From assembly GCF_900637205.1 (NCBI RefSeq), contig NZ_LR134355.1, forward strand, positions 2,542,001 to 2,606,000: DNA of 64,000 nucleotides. Direction: 5' to 3'. The notes under the pieces were generated by a model. It worked only from the letters and a program-made list of their open reading frames with translations. It ran no database searches and was not told the DNA's origin. This document shows, piece after piece, positions 53,485 to 63,285 of this stretch. The position numbers and the translations under genes are program-made. Each line of letters begins with the position of its first letter. Positions within the stretch are counted from its first letter, which is position 1. The stretch is from Mycolicibacterium chitae (GTDB lineage Bacteria > Actinomycetota > Actinomycetes > Mycobacteriales > Mycobacteriaceae).

Positions 53485-54681
53485 ATGCCCACTCCTCATG
53501 ACATCGACCCGCGCCGGCCGGCCCACCTCGCGACCAACCGGGCCTCGCGGCGGCGCTTCCTCGGCGGCGGCGCCGCGGCCGCCGCGGCGCTGGTGCTCGG
53601 CCCGTCGTTCCTGACCGCGTGCGGCTCCGACAGCGGGTCGGGCAGCACCGACACCGCCGCGCCGGACGACGGCTCGCCGGCCACCGGCACGCTGCGCATC
53701 TCCAACTGGCCCTATTACATGGCCGACGGGTTCGTCGCCGCGTTCCAGACCGCAAGCGGGCTGACCGTCGACTACAAGGAAGACTTCAACGACAACGAGG
53801 AGTGGTTCGCCAAGTTCAAGGAGCCGCTGTCGCGCAAGCAGGACATCGGCGCCGACCTGGTGATCCCCAGCGAGTTCATGGCCGCGCGACTGATGAACCT
53901 GGGTTGGCTCAACGAGATCAGCGAGGAACGCGTCCCGAACAAGAAGAATCTGCGCACCGATCTGGTGGACGCCGCCATCGACCCGGGCCGGAAGTTCTTG
54001 GCCCCGTACATGTCCGGCATGGTGGGCATCGCCTACAACAAGGCCGCGACCGGCCGCCCCATCACCTCGCTGGACGACCTGTGGGATCCCGCCTTCCGCG
54101 GACAGGTCAGCCTGCTCTCGGACATGCAGGACGGCCTCGGCCTGGTGATGCTCGCCCAAGGCAGCTCGCTGGACGATCCGAGCATCGAGTCCATCCAGAA
54201 GGCCGTCGACCTGATCCGCGAACACAAGGACAGCGGCCAGATCCGCCGGTTCACCGGCAACGACTACGGCGACGACCTGGCGGCGGGCAATGTCGTGATC
54301 GCCCAGGCCTACTCCGGTGACGTGGTGCAGCTGCAGGCCGACAACCCCGACCTGGAGTTCGTGGTCCCCGATTCGGGTGGCACCTGGTTCATCGACAATC
54401 AGGTGATCCCCTACACCACGCAGAACCAGAAGGGCGCCGAGGCGTGGATCGACTACGTCTACGACCGGCCGAACTACGCGAAACTTGTTGCCGCCACCCA
54501 GTTTGTCCCGGTGCTGTCCGACATGACCGACGAGCTGGCCAAGATCGACCCGGCCATCGCGGGCAACCCGTTGGTGAACCCGCCCTCGGACGTCCTGGCC
54601 AAGCTGCACGCCTGGCCGGCCCTCAGCGACGAGCAGACGCAGGAGTTCAACGCCGCCTACGCCACGATCACCGGCGGCTGA
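53485..54681 (+). CDS. potD: Polyamine-type substrate-binding lipoprotein, Tat-exported
   Basis: This 398-residue protein has a Tat signal ASRRRFLGGGAAAAAALVLG with lipobox LTAC. The mature part LRISNWPYYMADGFVAAFQTASGLTVDYKEDFNDNEEWFAKF is the PotD/PotF fold, with VVPDSGGTWFIDNQVIP late in the chain. It captures polyamine or a related cation and hands it to PotB/C. Confidence 0.93.
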   Translation: MPTPHDIDPRRPAHLATNRASRRRFLGGGAAAAAALVLGPSFLTACGSDSGSGSTDTAAPDDGSPATGTLRISNWPYYMADGFVAAFQTASGLTVDYKEDFNDNEEWFAKFKEPLSRKQDIGADLVIPSEFMAARLMNLGWLNEISEERVPNKKNLRTDLVDAAIDPGRKFLAPYMSGMVGIAYNKAATGRPITSLDDLWDPAFRGQVSLLSDMQDGLGLVMLAQGSSLDDPSIESIQKAVDLIREHKDSGQIRRFTGNDYGDDLAAGNVVIAQAYSGDVVQLQADNPDLEFVVPDSGGTWFIDNQVIPYTTQNQKGAEAWIDYVYDRPNYAKLVAATQFVPVLSDMTDELAKIDPAIAGNPLVNPPSDVLAKLHAWPALSDEQTQEFNAAYATITGG

Positions 54682-54703
54682 CGCCATGAGGGTGAGGCCC
54701 TAG

Positions 54704-55579
54704 ATGGCCGGGGTCGCCGCCAGCGGTCGGCAGCGCAGCAGGATCGCGCCGTACCTGATGATCCTGCCGGCTCTGGCCTACCTGGCGATCTTCTTCGTCA
54801 TCCCGTTCTGGTCGCTGTTCCGGACGTCGCTGTCGACCTCGGGCGGCTCGGTGTACCTGCCGACGCTGACCTTCGCGTGGGACTTCGGCAATTACGCCGA
54901 GGCGTTCACCACATATCAGGAGCAGATCGTCCGGTCGCTGGGGTACGCGCTGACGGCAACCGTGGTGTGCCTGCTGATCTCGTACCCGCTGGCGTACGTG
55001 ATCGCGTTCAAGTCGGGCCGGTTCAAGAGCCTGCTGCTGGGGCTGGTGATCCTGCCGTTCTTCGTCACCTTCCTGATCCGGACGCTGGCCTGGAAAACCA
55101 TCCTGGCCGACGACGGCGTGGTGGTCAGCGCGCTGGGGTCGATCGGCCTGCTGCCCGACGAGGGACGGCTGCTGTCGACCAGTTGGGCGGTGATCGGCGG
55201 CCTGATCTACAACTGGGTGATCTTCATGATCCTGCCGTTGTATGTGAGCCTGGAGAAGATCGATGCGCGGCTGCTCGAGGCGTCCCGCGACCTGTACTCG
55301 TCGAGTTTCCGGGCCTTCCGCAAGGTGATCCTGCCGCTGTCGATGCCCGGGGTGATCGCCGGCAGCATGCTGGTGTTCATCCCGGCGGTGGGCGACTTCA
55401 TCAACGCCGATTATCTCGGCAGCACCCAGACCACGATGATCGGCAACGTCATCCAGAAGCAGTTCCTGGTGGTCAAGGACTATCCGGCGGCCGCGGCCCT
55501 GAGCTTCATGCTGATGGCGTTGATCCTGGCCGGCGTGCTGTCCTACACGAAGGCCCTGGGCACGGAGGACCTGGTATGA
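54704..55579 (+). CDS. potB: Polyamine ABC transporter permease
   Basis: A 291-residue protein with six membrane helices and the EAA loop LLEASRDLYSSSFRAFRKVILPLSMPGVIAG. The N-terminus RIAPYLMILPALAYLAIFFVIPFWSLFRTSLS is typical of PotB. Its stop overlaps the potC start. Confidence 0.93.
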   Translation: MAGVAASGRQRSRIAPYLMILPALAYLAIFFVIPFWSLFRTSLSTSGGSVYLPTLTFAWDFGNYAEAFTTYQEQIVRSLGYALTATVVCLLISYPLAYVIAFKSGRFKSLLLGLVILPFFVTFLIRTLAWKTILADDGVVVSALGSIGLLPDEGRLLSTSWAVIGGLIYNWVIFMILPLYVSLEKIDARLLEASRDLYSSSFRAFRKVILPLSMPGVIAGSMLVFIPAVGDFINADYLGSTQTTMIGNVIQKQFLVVKDYPAAAALSFMLMALILAGVLSYTKALGTEDLV

Positions 55580-56442
55580 GCAGCACGGTCGCGAGCACCG
55601 GGCCCGATACCGGGCCTTCGGAATCGCGCGCGCGGATCCGGTCGCGGCGGCGCCTCAGCAGCGGCAAGGTCGGCGACTTCGTGCTGCGCGCCATCGCCGC
55701 GCTGGTGATGCTCTACATCTTCCTGCCGATCTTCGTGATCGTGCTGTTCTCCTTCAACAAACCCGTCGGCAAGTTCAACTACACCTGGCAGGGCTTCACG
55801 CTGGAGAACTGGGCCGATCCGTTCAAGTACCCGGCGCTGACCGAGGCGCTGCAGATGAGCCTGTTGGTGGCCGCCGTCTCCACCGCGATCGCCCTGGTGC
55901 TCGGCACCCTGCTGGCAGTTGCCTTGGTGCGTCAGCGGTTCCGCGGCAGCAAGGGCGTCGAGGCGTTCCTGGTGCTGCCGCTGACCGCGCCGGAGGTGGT
56001 GCTCGGCGCCTCGCTGCTGACGCTGTTCCTCGACCTCGGCTGGGCCAGCGGGTTCACCACCATCGTCATCGCCCACGTCGCCTTCCAGATCAGCTTCATC
56101 GCGCTGACGGTGCGCGCCCGGGTCCGCGGATTCGACTGGACCCTGGAGGATGCCTCGCTGGACCTGGGCGCCGGACCGGTCCGCACCTTCGCCAAAGTGA
56201 CTCTGCCGCTGATCGTCCCGGGCATTGTCGCCGCGGCGATGCTGTCCTTCGCGTTGTCGCTCGACGACTTCATCATCACCTACTTCGTCAGCGGCTCGAC
56301 GGTCACCTATCCGCTCTACGTCAACGCCGCCACCAAGGCCGCGGTGCCGCCGCAGATCGATGTGCTCGCCACGGTGATCCTGGTGGTCAGCCTGGCGCTG
56401 CTGGCCCTGGGCACCCTCTACCGGCGCAAGCGCCCCGTCTGA
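55576..56442 (+). CDS. potC: Polyamine ABC transporter permease
   Basis: A 288-residue protein: N-terminal helix AIAALVMLYIFLPIFVIVLFSFNKP and EAA loop LEDASLDLGAGPVRTFAKVTLPLIVPGIVAAAMLSFALSLDDFIITYFVSG, the PotC hallmark. It overlaps potB by 4 nt (ATGA), completing the importer. Confidence 0.93.
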   Translation: MSSTVASTGPDTGPSESRARIRSRRRLSSGKVGDFVLRAIAALVMLYIFLPIFVIVLFSFNKPVGKFNYTWQGFTLENWADPFKYPALTEALQMSLLVAAVSTAIALVLGTLLAVALVRQRFRGSKGVEAFLVLPLTAPEVVLGASLLTLFLDLGWASGFTTIVIAHVAFQISFIALTVRARVRGFDWTLEDASLDLGAGPVRTFAKVTLPLIVPGIVAAAMLSFALSLDDFIITYFVSGSTVTYPLYVNAATKAAVPPQIDVLATVILVVSLALLALGTLYRRKRPV

Positions 56443-56446
56443 TGCA

Positions 56447-57214
56447 TCAACCGAAGACCTGGAGCCGTTCGATGGCGGCGCGGCCGGCGAAGTCGGCGAT
56501 GACCACCATCCGGCGGTCGGCGGCGTGCACCGTCGCGGTGACCGACTGGCCGGCCGCGATCACCTTGGCCCAGCTGGCGCCGTAGCAGCGGGTCCGCAGT
56601 TCGTCGAGGTCGACCGACAACCGCGCGGTGCCCAGGCTGCGCCGGATGCCGAGTTCGTCGCCGACCGACAGCGCGGTCAGCGCCTCCACGAGGGCCTCCC
56701 GTTGCCGCGGACCGGGCCGCCGCAGGCCCCGCAGGAATCCCAGCAGCCCGCCGACACCCAGGTTGGTCAGCAGCGCCCGGTTCAGGGCGAATCCGGCCGG
56801 CAGCGCCGCCAGGCCGTTGCCGAGGAACTGCAGCAGCATCGGCGGCAGCTCCCAATGCGCCTGCAGCGAAGCGATTTTGAGCTCGTCATCGTCCTCGCGC
56901 AGGTCGTAGCGCAGCACCGCGGGCACCGCCATCCGCACCTGCGGACCCATCGCGATGGCCAGCGTCATGTCCCGGATCACGGTGCGGTCGCACACGATGT
57001 CGAGGTCGCGGTGGAACACGATGTCGCGCCCGGCGATGAACGTGTCGAAGAACCGGCCGAGTGCCGCGTGGCCGACGTGGGGCGCCGACCCGACGGGGTC
57101 CTCGACCCGGCCGTCACCGGTGAACAACCCGACCCAGGCCTGCCGATCGTGGCGGCCGGCAGCTTCCGGGGAGCGCTCGACAGCGGCCAGCAACTGCGCT
57201 TCGTCGAGGGTCAT
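56447..57214 (-). CDS. SnoaL-like / NTF2-fold protein
   Basis: A 255-residue protein whose first part, AVERSPEAAGRHDRQAWVGLFTGDGRVEDPVGSAPHVGHAALGRFFDTFIAG, is the SnoaL/ketosteroid-isomerase-like cone. The second part (LPAGFALNRALLTNLGVGGLLGFLRGLR, then LRTRCYGASWAKVIAAGQSVTATVHAADRRMVVIADF) is less common and resembles a short accessory domain. The stop of pncA overlaps its start by 4 nt. Role unknown. Confidence 0.75.
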   Translation of the reverse strand: MTLDEAQLLAAVERSPEAAGRHDRQAWVGLFTGDGRVEDPVGSAPHVGHAALGRFFDTFIAGRDIVFHRDLDIVCDRTVIRDMTLAIAMGPQVRMAVPAVLRYDLREDDDELKIASLQAHWELPPMLLQFLGNGLAALPAGFALNRALLTNLGVGGLLGFLRGLRRPGPRQREALVEALTALSVGDELGIRRSLGTARLSVDLDELRTRCYGASWAKVIAAGQSVTATVHAADRRMVVIADFAGRAAIERLQVFG

Positions 57215-57789
57215 CGAATGCTGAGATCCGTGGAGTCCGTGATGATTTCGATGTTCGCCTGGCGCAGATCCGACACCGCGGACGCGGTGGAATCGGCGGC
57301 CACCCCCGCCGTCAGGTCCAGCAGGACCCGGGTGTCGAAACCGGCCGCGGCGGCATCGGTCGCGGTGGCGCGCACGCAGTAGTCGGTCGCGATGCCGACC
57401 ACGTCGACGGCCTCGACGCCGCGCTGCCGCAGCCAGTCGGCCAAGGTCGTGCCGTGAGCGTCGGTCCCCTCGAAGCCGCTGTAGGCCGCCGAGTAGGCGC
57501 CCTTGCGGAACACCGCCTCGATGGCCGCCGTCTCGAGGTCCGGGTGGAACTCGGCGCCCGGCGAGTCCGCCACGCAGTGCGGTGGCCAGGACTCGCGGTA
57601 GTCGGGGGTCTCGGAGAAGTGCGATCCGGGGTCGATGTGGAAATCCATCGTCGCCACGATGTGGTCGTAGCCGTGTTCGCCGGCCAGTCGGGAGGTGAGC
57701 GCGCGGGCCACCGCGGCGCCCCCGGTGACGGCCAGCGATCCGCCCTCGCAGAAGTCGTTCTGGACGTCGACGACGATCAACGCGCGCAT
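57211..57789 (-). CDS. pncA: Nicotinamidase/pyrazinamidase
   Basis: A 192-residue PncA, collinear with the M. tuberculosis enzyme: catalytic D8 (VDVQNDF), K96 (FRKGAYS) and C138 (ATDYCVR), with metal ligands D49, H51, H57 and H71. Position 137 is Tyr rather than the His of M. tuberculosis. It hydrolyses nicotinamide to nicotinate and would activate pyrazinamide. The start at 57789 gives MRALIVVDVQ. Confidence 0.95.
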   Translation of the reverse strand: MRALIVVDVQNDFCEGGSLAVTGGAAVARALTSRLAGEHGYDHIVATMDFHIDPGSHFSETPDYRESWPPHCVADSPGAEFHPDLETAAIEAVFRKGAYSAAYSGFEGTDAHGTTLADWLRQRGVEAVDVVGIATDYCVRATATDAAAAGFDTRVLLDLTAGVAADSTASAVSDLRQANIEIITDSTDLSIR

Positions 57790-57895
57790 GACACCACCGT
57801 AACGGCTCGCCCGGCGCAGCGGAACGGGTCCCGCGTTACGGTCTCTGGCCTGGTCAGACGGGTGCGCGTTGCACTCGCTAGCCAGGCGAATTAAG

Positions 57896-57915
57896 GTCTG
57901 GACACATGTCCAGAC
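57896..57915. promoter_or_regulatory. 20-bp palindrome upstream of the glycosyltransferase (TetR operator candidate 1)
   Basis: GTCTGGACA-CA-TGTCCAGAC is a perfect 9-bp inverted repeat, 22 bp before the glycosyltransferase ATG. Its core GGACACATGTCC recurs exactly (on the other strand) at 61738-61749 beside the TetR gene. Confidence 0.75.
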
Positions 57916-57937
57916 AGAACAGTGGGGTGGCTTGAGC

Positions 57938-59188
57938 ATGCGTATCGCGTTGCTGTCGTATCGCAGTAAGACCCACTGCGGCGGGCAAGGGGTCTATGTG
58001 CGCCACCTCAGCCGCGGTCTGGTCGAACTGGGCCACCACGTCGAGGTGTTCTCCGGGCAGCCCTATCCCGACGGCCTGGATCCGCGCGTCACGCTGCGCA
58101 AAGTGCCCAGCCTGGATCTGTACCGCGAACCCGACCCGTTCCGGGTCCCCCGGCCCAGCGAACTGCGCACCAGCATCGACCTGCTCGAGCTGGCGACCAT
58201 GTGGACGGCGGGTTTCCCCGAACCGCGCACCTTCGGCCTGCGGGCGGCCCGGTTGCTGGCCGAGCGGCAGCGGGACCCCGAGAACCGGTTCGACATCGTT
58301 CACGACAACCAGAGCCTGGGCACCGGTCTGCTGAAGATCGCCGAGTCCGGCCTGCCGGTGGTGGCCACCGTGCACCACCCGATCACCCGGGACCGCGTGT
58401 TGGATCTGGCTGCCGCGCGGTGGTGGCGCAAACCGCTGGTGCACCGCTGGTACGGCTTTGCCGAGATGCAGAAGCGGGTGGCCAAGCAGATCCCCGACCT
58501 GCTGACCGTCTCGAGCACCTCGGCCGCCGACATCGCCGAGGACTTCGGCGTGCGCCCCGAGCAGTTGCGGGTGGTGCCGCTGGGCGTGGACACCGAGGTG
58601 TTCGCACCCACCCTGGAACCGCGGGTGCCGGGCCGGATCATCGCCATCGCCAGCGCCGACGTGCCGCTCAAGGGCGTTTCGAACCTGTTGCAGGCGGTGG
58701 CCAAGCTGCGTACCGAACGCGACGTGGAACTGCAGCTGGTGGCCAAGCTGGAGAGCAACGGCCCCACCCAGAAACAGATCGCGGAACTCGGCATCGCCGA
58801 CATCGTGCACATCTCCAGCGGGGTGTCCGACGAGGAGCTGGCCGGCCTCCTGGCCTCGGCCGAGATCGCCTGCATCCCCTCGCTTTACGAAGGTTTCTCG
58901 TTGCCGGCGGTGGAGGCGATGGCCAGCGGGACCCCGATCGTCGCCAGCCGCGCCGGGGCGCTACCGGAGGTGCTCGGCACCCAGGGCGCATGCGCCGAGT
59001 TGGTCACCCCCGGCGACGTCGAGGAACTCACCGCCACGCTGGGCCGCCTGCTGGACTCCCCGGAACGGCGTTACGAGATCGGCATCGCGGGACGGCAACG
59101 CGCGCTCGACGTCTACAGCTGGGAGTCGGTGGCGGCCCAGACCGTCGCGGTCTACGAGCGCGCGATCGAACGGCGCCGCGCATGCTGA
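57938..59188 (+). CDS. Family 4 glycosyltransferase
   Basis: A 416-residue GT-B enzyme. The N-terminus MRIALLSYRSKTHCGGQGVYVRHLSRGLVELGHHVEVFSG and the acceptor loop VHHPITRDR are GT4-like. The donor site has PSLYEGFSLPAVEAMASGTPIVASRAGALPEV with the EX7E motif. Upstream, VPLGVDTEVF marks the second domain. It probably transfers a sugar to a lipid or terpenoid acceptor made by the downstream genes. First gene of a cluster with overlapping stops/starts. Confidence 0.92.
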   Translation: MRIALLSYRSKTHCGGQGVYVRHLSRGLVELGHHVEVFSGQPYPDGLDPRVTLRKVPSLDLYREPDPFRVPRPSELRTSIDLLELATMWTAGFPEPRTFGLRAARLLAERQRDPENRFDIVHDNQSLGTGLLKIAESGLPVVATVHHPITRDRVLDLAAARWWRKPLVHRWYGFAEMQKRVAKQIPDLLTVSSTSAADIAEDFGVRPEQLRVVPLGVDTEVFAPTLEPRVPGRIIAIASADVPLKGVSNLLQAVAKLRTERDVELQLVAKLESNGPTQKQIAELGIADIVHISSGVSDEELAGLLASAEIACIPSLYEGFSLPAVEAMASGTPIVASRAGALPEVLGTQGACAELVTPGDVEELTATLGRLLDSPERRYEIGIAGRQRALDVYSWESVAAQTVAVYERAIERRRAC

Positions 59189-59913
59189 CGGTCGACTTCG
59201 ACCGGCTCGGGGTGGGACCCGGCGTCAAGGTGATCGACGTCGGTGCCGGCGCCGGACGGCACAGCTACGAGGCCTACCGCCGCGGCGCCGAGGTGGTCGC
59301 GTTCGATCAGAGCGCCACCGACATGGCCGAGGTGGCCACCATGTTCGAGGCCATGGCCGAGGCCGGTGAGGTGCCGCCGTCGGCGCGCGCCGAGGCGGTC
59401 GTGGGCAACGCGCTCGAATTGCCCTATGCGGACGGCACCTTCGACTGCGTGATCGCCTCGGAGATCCTCGAGCACGTCCCCGAGGACGACGCCGCGATCG
59501 CGGAATTGGTGCGGGTCCTGAAGAAGGGCGGCAAGCTGGCCGTGACGGTGCCGCGCTGGCTGCCGGAACGCATCTGCTGGGCGCTGTCGGACGAGTACCA
59601 CGCCAACGAGGGCGGCCACATCCGCATCTACAAGGCCGATGAGTTGCGCGACAAGATCGCCGCGCGGGGCCTGAAGTTCACCCACACCCATCACGCGCAC
59701 AGCCTGCACTCGCCGTTCTGGTGGCTCAAATGCGCTGTGGGCGTGGAGGAGTCCGAGCATCCGGCGGTCAGCGCCTATCACCGGCTGCTGGTGTGGGACA
59801 TGATGCAGCGGCCGCTGTTGACCCGGGTCGCCGAGGCCGCGTTGAACCCGCTGATCGGCAAGAGCGTGGCGCTGTACTTCGACAAGCCGGCGGTGGACGT
59901 TGCCCTGGTCTGA
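59182..59913 (+). CDS. Class I SAM-dependent methyltransferase
   Basis: A 243-residue protein: VKVIDVGAGAGRHSYEAYRRGAEVVAFDQS (SAM motif I and acidic residue), NALELPYADGTFDCVIASEILEHVPED (motifs II-III) and a late helical acceptor region. Its start overlaps the glycosyltransferase stop by 7 nt, so the products are coupled. Probable O- or C-methylation of the glycosylated product. Confidence 0.9.
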   Translation: MLTVDFDRLGVGPGVKVIDVGAGAGRHSYEAYRRGAEVVAFDQSATDMAEVATMFEAMAEAGEVPPSARAEAVVGNALELPYADGTFDCVIASEILEHVPEDDAAIAELVRVLKKGGKLAVTVPRWLPERICWALSDEYHANEGGHIRIYKADELRDKIAARGLKFTHTHHAHSLHSPFWWLKCAVGVEESEHPAVSAYHRLLVWDMMQRPLLTRVAEAALNPLIGKSVALYFDKPAVDVALV

Positions 59914-60970
59914 GTTGCCCGAGGTCCCGGGAGTACTGAGCGCCGAGCAGTGCCTGGCCACCGCGACCTCGATCGCGGCCACCCAGGAGCCCACGGGTGC
60001 GATCCCGTGGTCGCCGACCGGGCACACCGACCCGTGGGACCACGTCGAGTGCGCGATGGCGCTGAGCACCGCGGGCCTGTTCGAACCGGCGCGCCGGGCC
60101 TACGACTGGTGCCGCCGTGAGCAGCGGGCCGACGGGTCCTGGCCCATCCAGTTCCGCGCCGGGGTGATCGAGGACGCCAACAGCGACAGCAACTTCTGCG
60201 CCTACATCGCCACCGGGGTGTGGCATCACGTGCTGGTCACCGGCGACGACGCGTTCGCCGAGACGATGTGGCCGACGGTGGCCCGGGCCATCGACTTCGT
60301 CCTGGGCCTGCAGCGCGCCGGCGGCGAGATCTGCTGGGCGCAGTCGCCTTCCGGGCCGTTGCCGGAGGCGCTGCTGACCGGTTCGGCGAGCATCTATCAC
60401 AGCATCCGCTGTGCGGTCGCGCTGGCCAACCACCTGGGCCAGGCCCAGCCGGCGTGGGAGTTGGCGCTGGGGCGGTTGGGTCACGCCATCGCCGACCACC
60501 CCGACGCCTTCACCGAGAAACCGCGCCACTCGATGGACTGGTACTACCCGATCCTCGGCGGCGCGATGCGCGGTCAGCAGGCCGAGGACCGCATCGCGGC
60601 GCGCTGGGACGAGTTCGTGGTCGAAGGGCTGGGCATCCGGTGCGTCAGCGACCGGCCGTGGGTCACCGGCGCCGAAACCTGCGAGCTGGTCCTGGCATTG
60701 GATGTCCTCGGCGATCGGGACCGCGCCCTCGAACAGTTCGCGAACATGCAACACCTGCGCGAGCGCGACGGGTCCTACTGGACCGGTCTGGTGTACGCCG
60801 ATGGCAAGCGCTGGCCGGTGGAGCGCACCACCTGGACCGGGGCGGCGGTGGTGCTGGCCGCCGATGCGCTCTCGGGCGCGACGGCCGGCGCCGCGATCTT
60901 CCGGGACGCCGCGCTGCCCCGCGGCCTCGAGGGCGAGTTCGACTGCCGGTGCGTCAGCGCCGAACGCTGA
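59900..60970 (+). CDS. Terpene-cyclase/prenyltransferase-like alpha/alpha-toroid protein
   Basis: A 356-residue protein with repeated helical units: ATQEPTGAIPWSPTGHTDPWDHVECAMALSTAGLFEPARRAYDWCRREQRADGSWPIQ, and the QW-like RERDGSYWTGLVY. This is the squalene-hopene-cyclase/prenyltransferase type of alpha/alpha barrel. It lacks an obvious DXDD motif, so cyclisation is not certain. The TTG at 59900 overlaps the methyltransferase stop; another TTG at 59915 is possible. Confidence 0.75.
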   Translation: MPWSELPEVPGVLSAEQCLATATSIAATQEPTGAIPWSPTGHTDPWDHVECAMALSTAGLFEPARRAYDWCRREQRADGSWPIQFRAGVIEDANSDSNFCAYIATGVWHHVLVTGDDAFAETMWPTVARAIDFVLGLQRAGGEICWAQSPSGPLPEALLTGSASIYHSIRCAVALANHLGQAQPAWELALGRLGHAIADHPDAFTEKPRHSMDWYYPILGGAMRGQQAEDRIAARWDEFVVEGLGIRCVSDRPWVTGAETCELVLALDVLGDRDRALEQFANMQHLRERDGSYWTGLVYADGKRWPVERTTWTGAAVVLAADALSGATAGAAIFRDAALPRGLEGEFDCRCVSAER

Positions 60971-60976
60971 GGCTCG

Positions 60977-61669
<693 letters not shown>

Positions 61670-61736
61670 CTATCGCGTCGGGAATGGCTGTGGCCAGCGC
61701 GCATTGTTGCCCGCCCCATCGGGTTGTAGTAGCGTC

Positions 61737-61750
61737 CGGACATGTGTCCG
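61737..61750. promoter_or_regulatory. Palindrome at the TetR start (TetR operator candidate 2)
   Basis: CGGACA-TG-TGTCCG is perfectly symmetric and spans the GTG start of the TetR gene. Its inner 12 bp are the reverse complement of those at 57900-57911. It is placed to control both the TetR gene and the divergent methyltransferase. Confidence 0.75.
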
Positions 61751-62316
61751 AACCGGTAACTCGGGAGGCGACGCGTCGTCGTCTTACGGCCAAACAGGCC
61801 GATACCGTCGACCGGCTGGGACGGTCCGCGGTCGAGGTGCTGAGCCGCGAGGGATTCGCCGGGCTGACCATCCGGATGGTCGCCGCCGAAGCCGGGGTGG
61901 GCGCGGCGACGGCCTACACCTACTTCTCCTCCAAGGAACATCTGGTCGCCGAGGTGTTCTGGCGCCGGCTGGCGACCACCCCGGCACCGTCCAACGACGC
62001 ACCGGATGCCACGGACCGGGTGGTGGCGGTCCTGCGCCACATCGCACTGTTGCTGGCCAACGAGCCCGAACTGGCCGGGGCGGTCACCAGTGCGCTGCTG
62101 GGCAAGGATCCCGACGTCGAACATCTCCGCCTGCGGATCGGCGCCGAGATCAACCGCCGGCTGACCGCGGCACTGGGGCCCGACGCCGATCCGGAACTGG
62201 TCGACTCCCTGGAACTGCTGTACGCCGGGGCCCTGGTGCGCGCCGGCATCGGCCACGCGTCCTACCAGCAGATCGCCGATGTGCTGGAGCGCTCCGCGCG
62301 GTTGCTGCTGTCCTGA
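61744..62316 (+). CDS. TetR family regulator of the glycosyl/methyl/cyclase cluster
   Basis: This 190-residue protein has the HTH VDRLGRSAVEVLSREGFAGLTIRMVAAEAGVGAATAYTYFSSKEHLVAEVFWRRL. The C-terminal ligand domain ends LLYAGALVRAGIGHASYQQIADVLERSARLLLS. The GTG at 61744 lies inside an operator-like palindrome, giving a leaderless or short-leader message. Its site also occurs before the glycosyltransferase gene. Confidence 0.88.
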   Translation: MSEPVTREATRRRLTAKQADTVDRLGRSAVEVLSREGFAGLTIRMVAAEAGVGAATAYTYFSSKEHLVAEVFWRRLATTPAPSNDAPDATDRVVAVLRHIALLLANEPELAGAVTSALLGKDPDVEHLRLRIGAEINRRLTAALGPDADPELVDSLELLYAGALVRAGIGHASYQQIADVLERSARLLLS

Positions 62317-62359
62317 CCGGCCAGGTTTGTCCGGTACCGCGGCGGGGAACACCCCCGGC

Positions 62360-63229
62360 ATGTTGCTACGCAGAATCGCTCGTCCGCTGTTGGCTACCGC
62401 ATTCATCGGCCAGGGGGTGGACGCGCTTCGCAGCCCCAAACCCGCCGCCGATGCGGCGCAACCCACCCTCGAAGGGCTGCAGAAACTGCCCGAACCGGTC
62501 TCGTCGAACGTTCCGCAGAACGCCGAGACCGTGGCCCGGATCAATGCCGCGGTCCAGATCGGCGGCGGCGTGCTGCTGGCCACCGGCAAGGTCCCGCGGC
62601 TGGCCTCGGCCGTGTTGGCCGCGACCGTGATCCCGGGAAACCTTGGTGCGCATATGTTCTGGCAGGAGACCGACCCGGAGGTCAAGGCCCGCAAGCGCCG
62701 CGACTTCCTCACCGACGTGAGCCTGCTGGGCGGTCTGATGATCGCCTCGGCCGATACCGCGGGCAAGCCCTCGCTGGGCTGGCGCGGTCGCCGCGCCGCC
62801 GCCAAGCTCACCGACACCGTCAGCTCGGCGCTGCCCGGCTCCGGGGGCTCGAACTCGTTGCTCGACAGTGAGTTCGGCGAACGCGTCGGACATCGACTCA
62901 GCGAGGGTCTGCACGTCGGCGCCGAACGCGGCAAGGAACTCGCCAGCGTGGCGGCCGAACGATCCGCGCCGCTGCTCGAGACCGCCCGCGAGCGCGGCGC
63001 CGAGTTGGCCGGCGAACTGGCGCACGTGGCCCGCGAGCGCGGCGGCGAACTGGCCCACGTCGCCCGCGAGCGCGGCGGCGAACTCGCCCACGTGGCCCGC
63101 GAGCGCGGCGGCGAGTTGGCCGAGACGGCCCGCGACCGCGGCGGGGAACTGGCCCACGCGGCCCGGCAGCAGGGCGAGGAGGCCGCCGCCGAGGCGCGCA
63201 AACGCGCCCGCGCCCGTCGCCGAGGCTGA
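62360..63229 (+). CDS. DoxX-family membrane protein with C-terminal 11-residue repeats
   Basis: A 289-residue protein. The N-terminal half is DoxX-like (LLRRIARPLLATAFIGQGVDALRSP, AAVQIGGGVLLATGKVPRLASAVLAATVIPGNLGAHMFWQE). After residue 200 come repeats of the type AxERGGELAHV (five to seven units, 62980-63190), then a Lys/Arg tail. The helical, evenly charged 11-residue repeat resembles apolipoprotein or LEA-type membrane-surface helices. Function unknown. Confidence 0.85.
   Translation: MLLRRIARPLLATAFIGQGVDALRSPKPAADAAQPTLEGLQKLPEPVSSNVPQNAETVARINAAVQIGGGVLLATGKVPRLASAVLAATVIPGNLGAHMFWQETDPEVKARKRRDFLTDVSLLGGLMIASADTAGKPSLGWRGRRAAAKLTDTVSSALPGSGGSNSLLDSEFGERVGHRLSEGLHVGAERGKELASVAAERSAPLLETARERGAELAGELAHVARERGGELAHVARERGGELAHVARERGGELAETARDRGGELAHAARQQGEEAAAEARKRARARRRG
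62985..63171 (+). repeat. 33-bp intragenic tandem repeats
   Basis: Nearly identical 33-bp units (GTGGCCCGCGAGCGCGGCGG and following) encode the 11-residue repeats of the DoxX protein. Three central units encode the same ARERGGELAHV; flanking units are degenerate. They are prone to copy-number change. Confidence 0.85.
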
Positions 63230-63285
63230 TCGTCGACCTGTTCGGTTCGCCACCGGCGCAGGGCCGCGACGGTAGATTGGCGGCC

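Noticed and set aside
54877..55575. Long in-frame extension upstream of potC
   Set aside because: It lies in another frame of potB with Arg/Gly-rich composition; the ATG at 55576 overlapping the potB stop is the natural start.
62985..63171. CRISPR-like array from regular 33-bp units
   Set aside because: The units are contiguous coding repeats without spacers, in frame with the DoxX protein.
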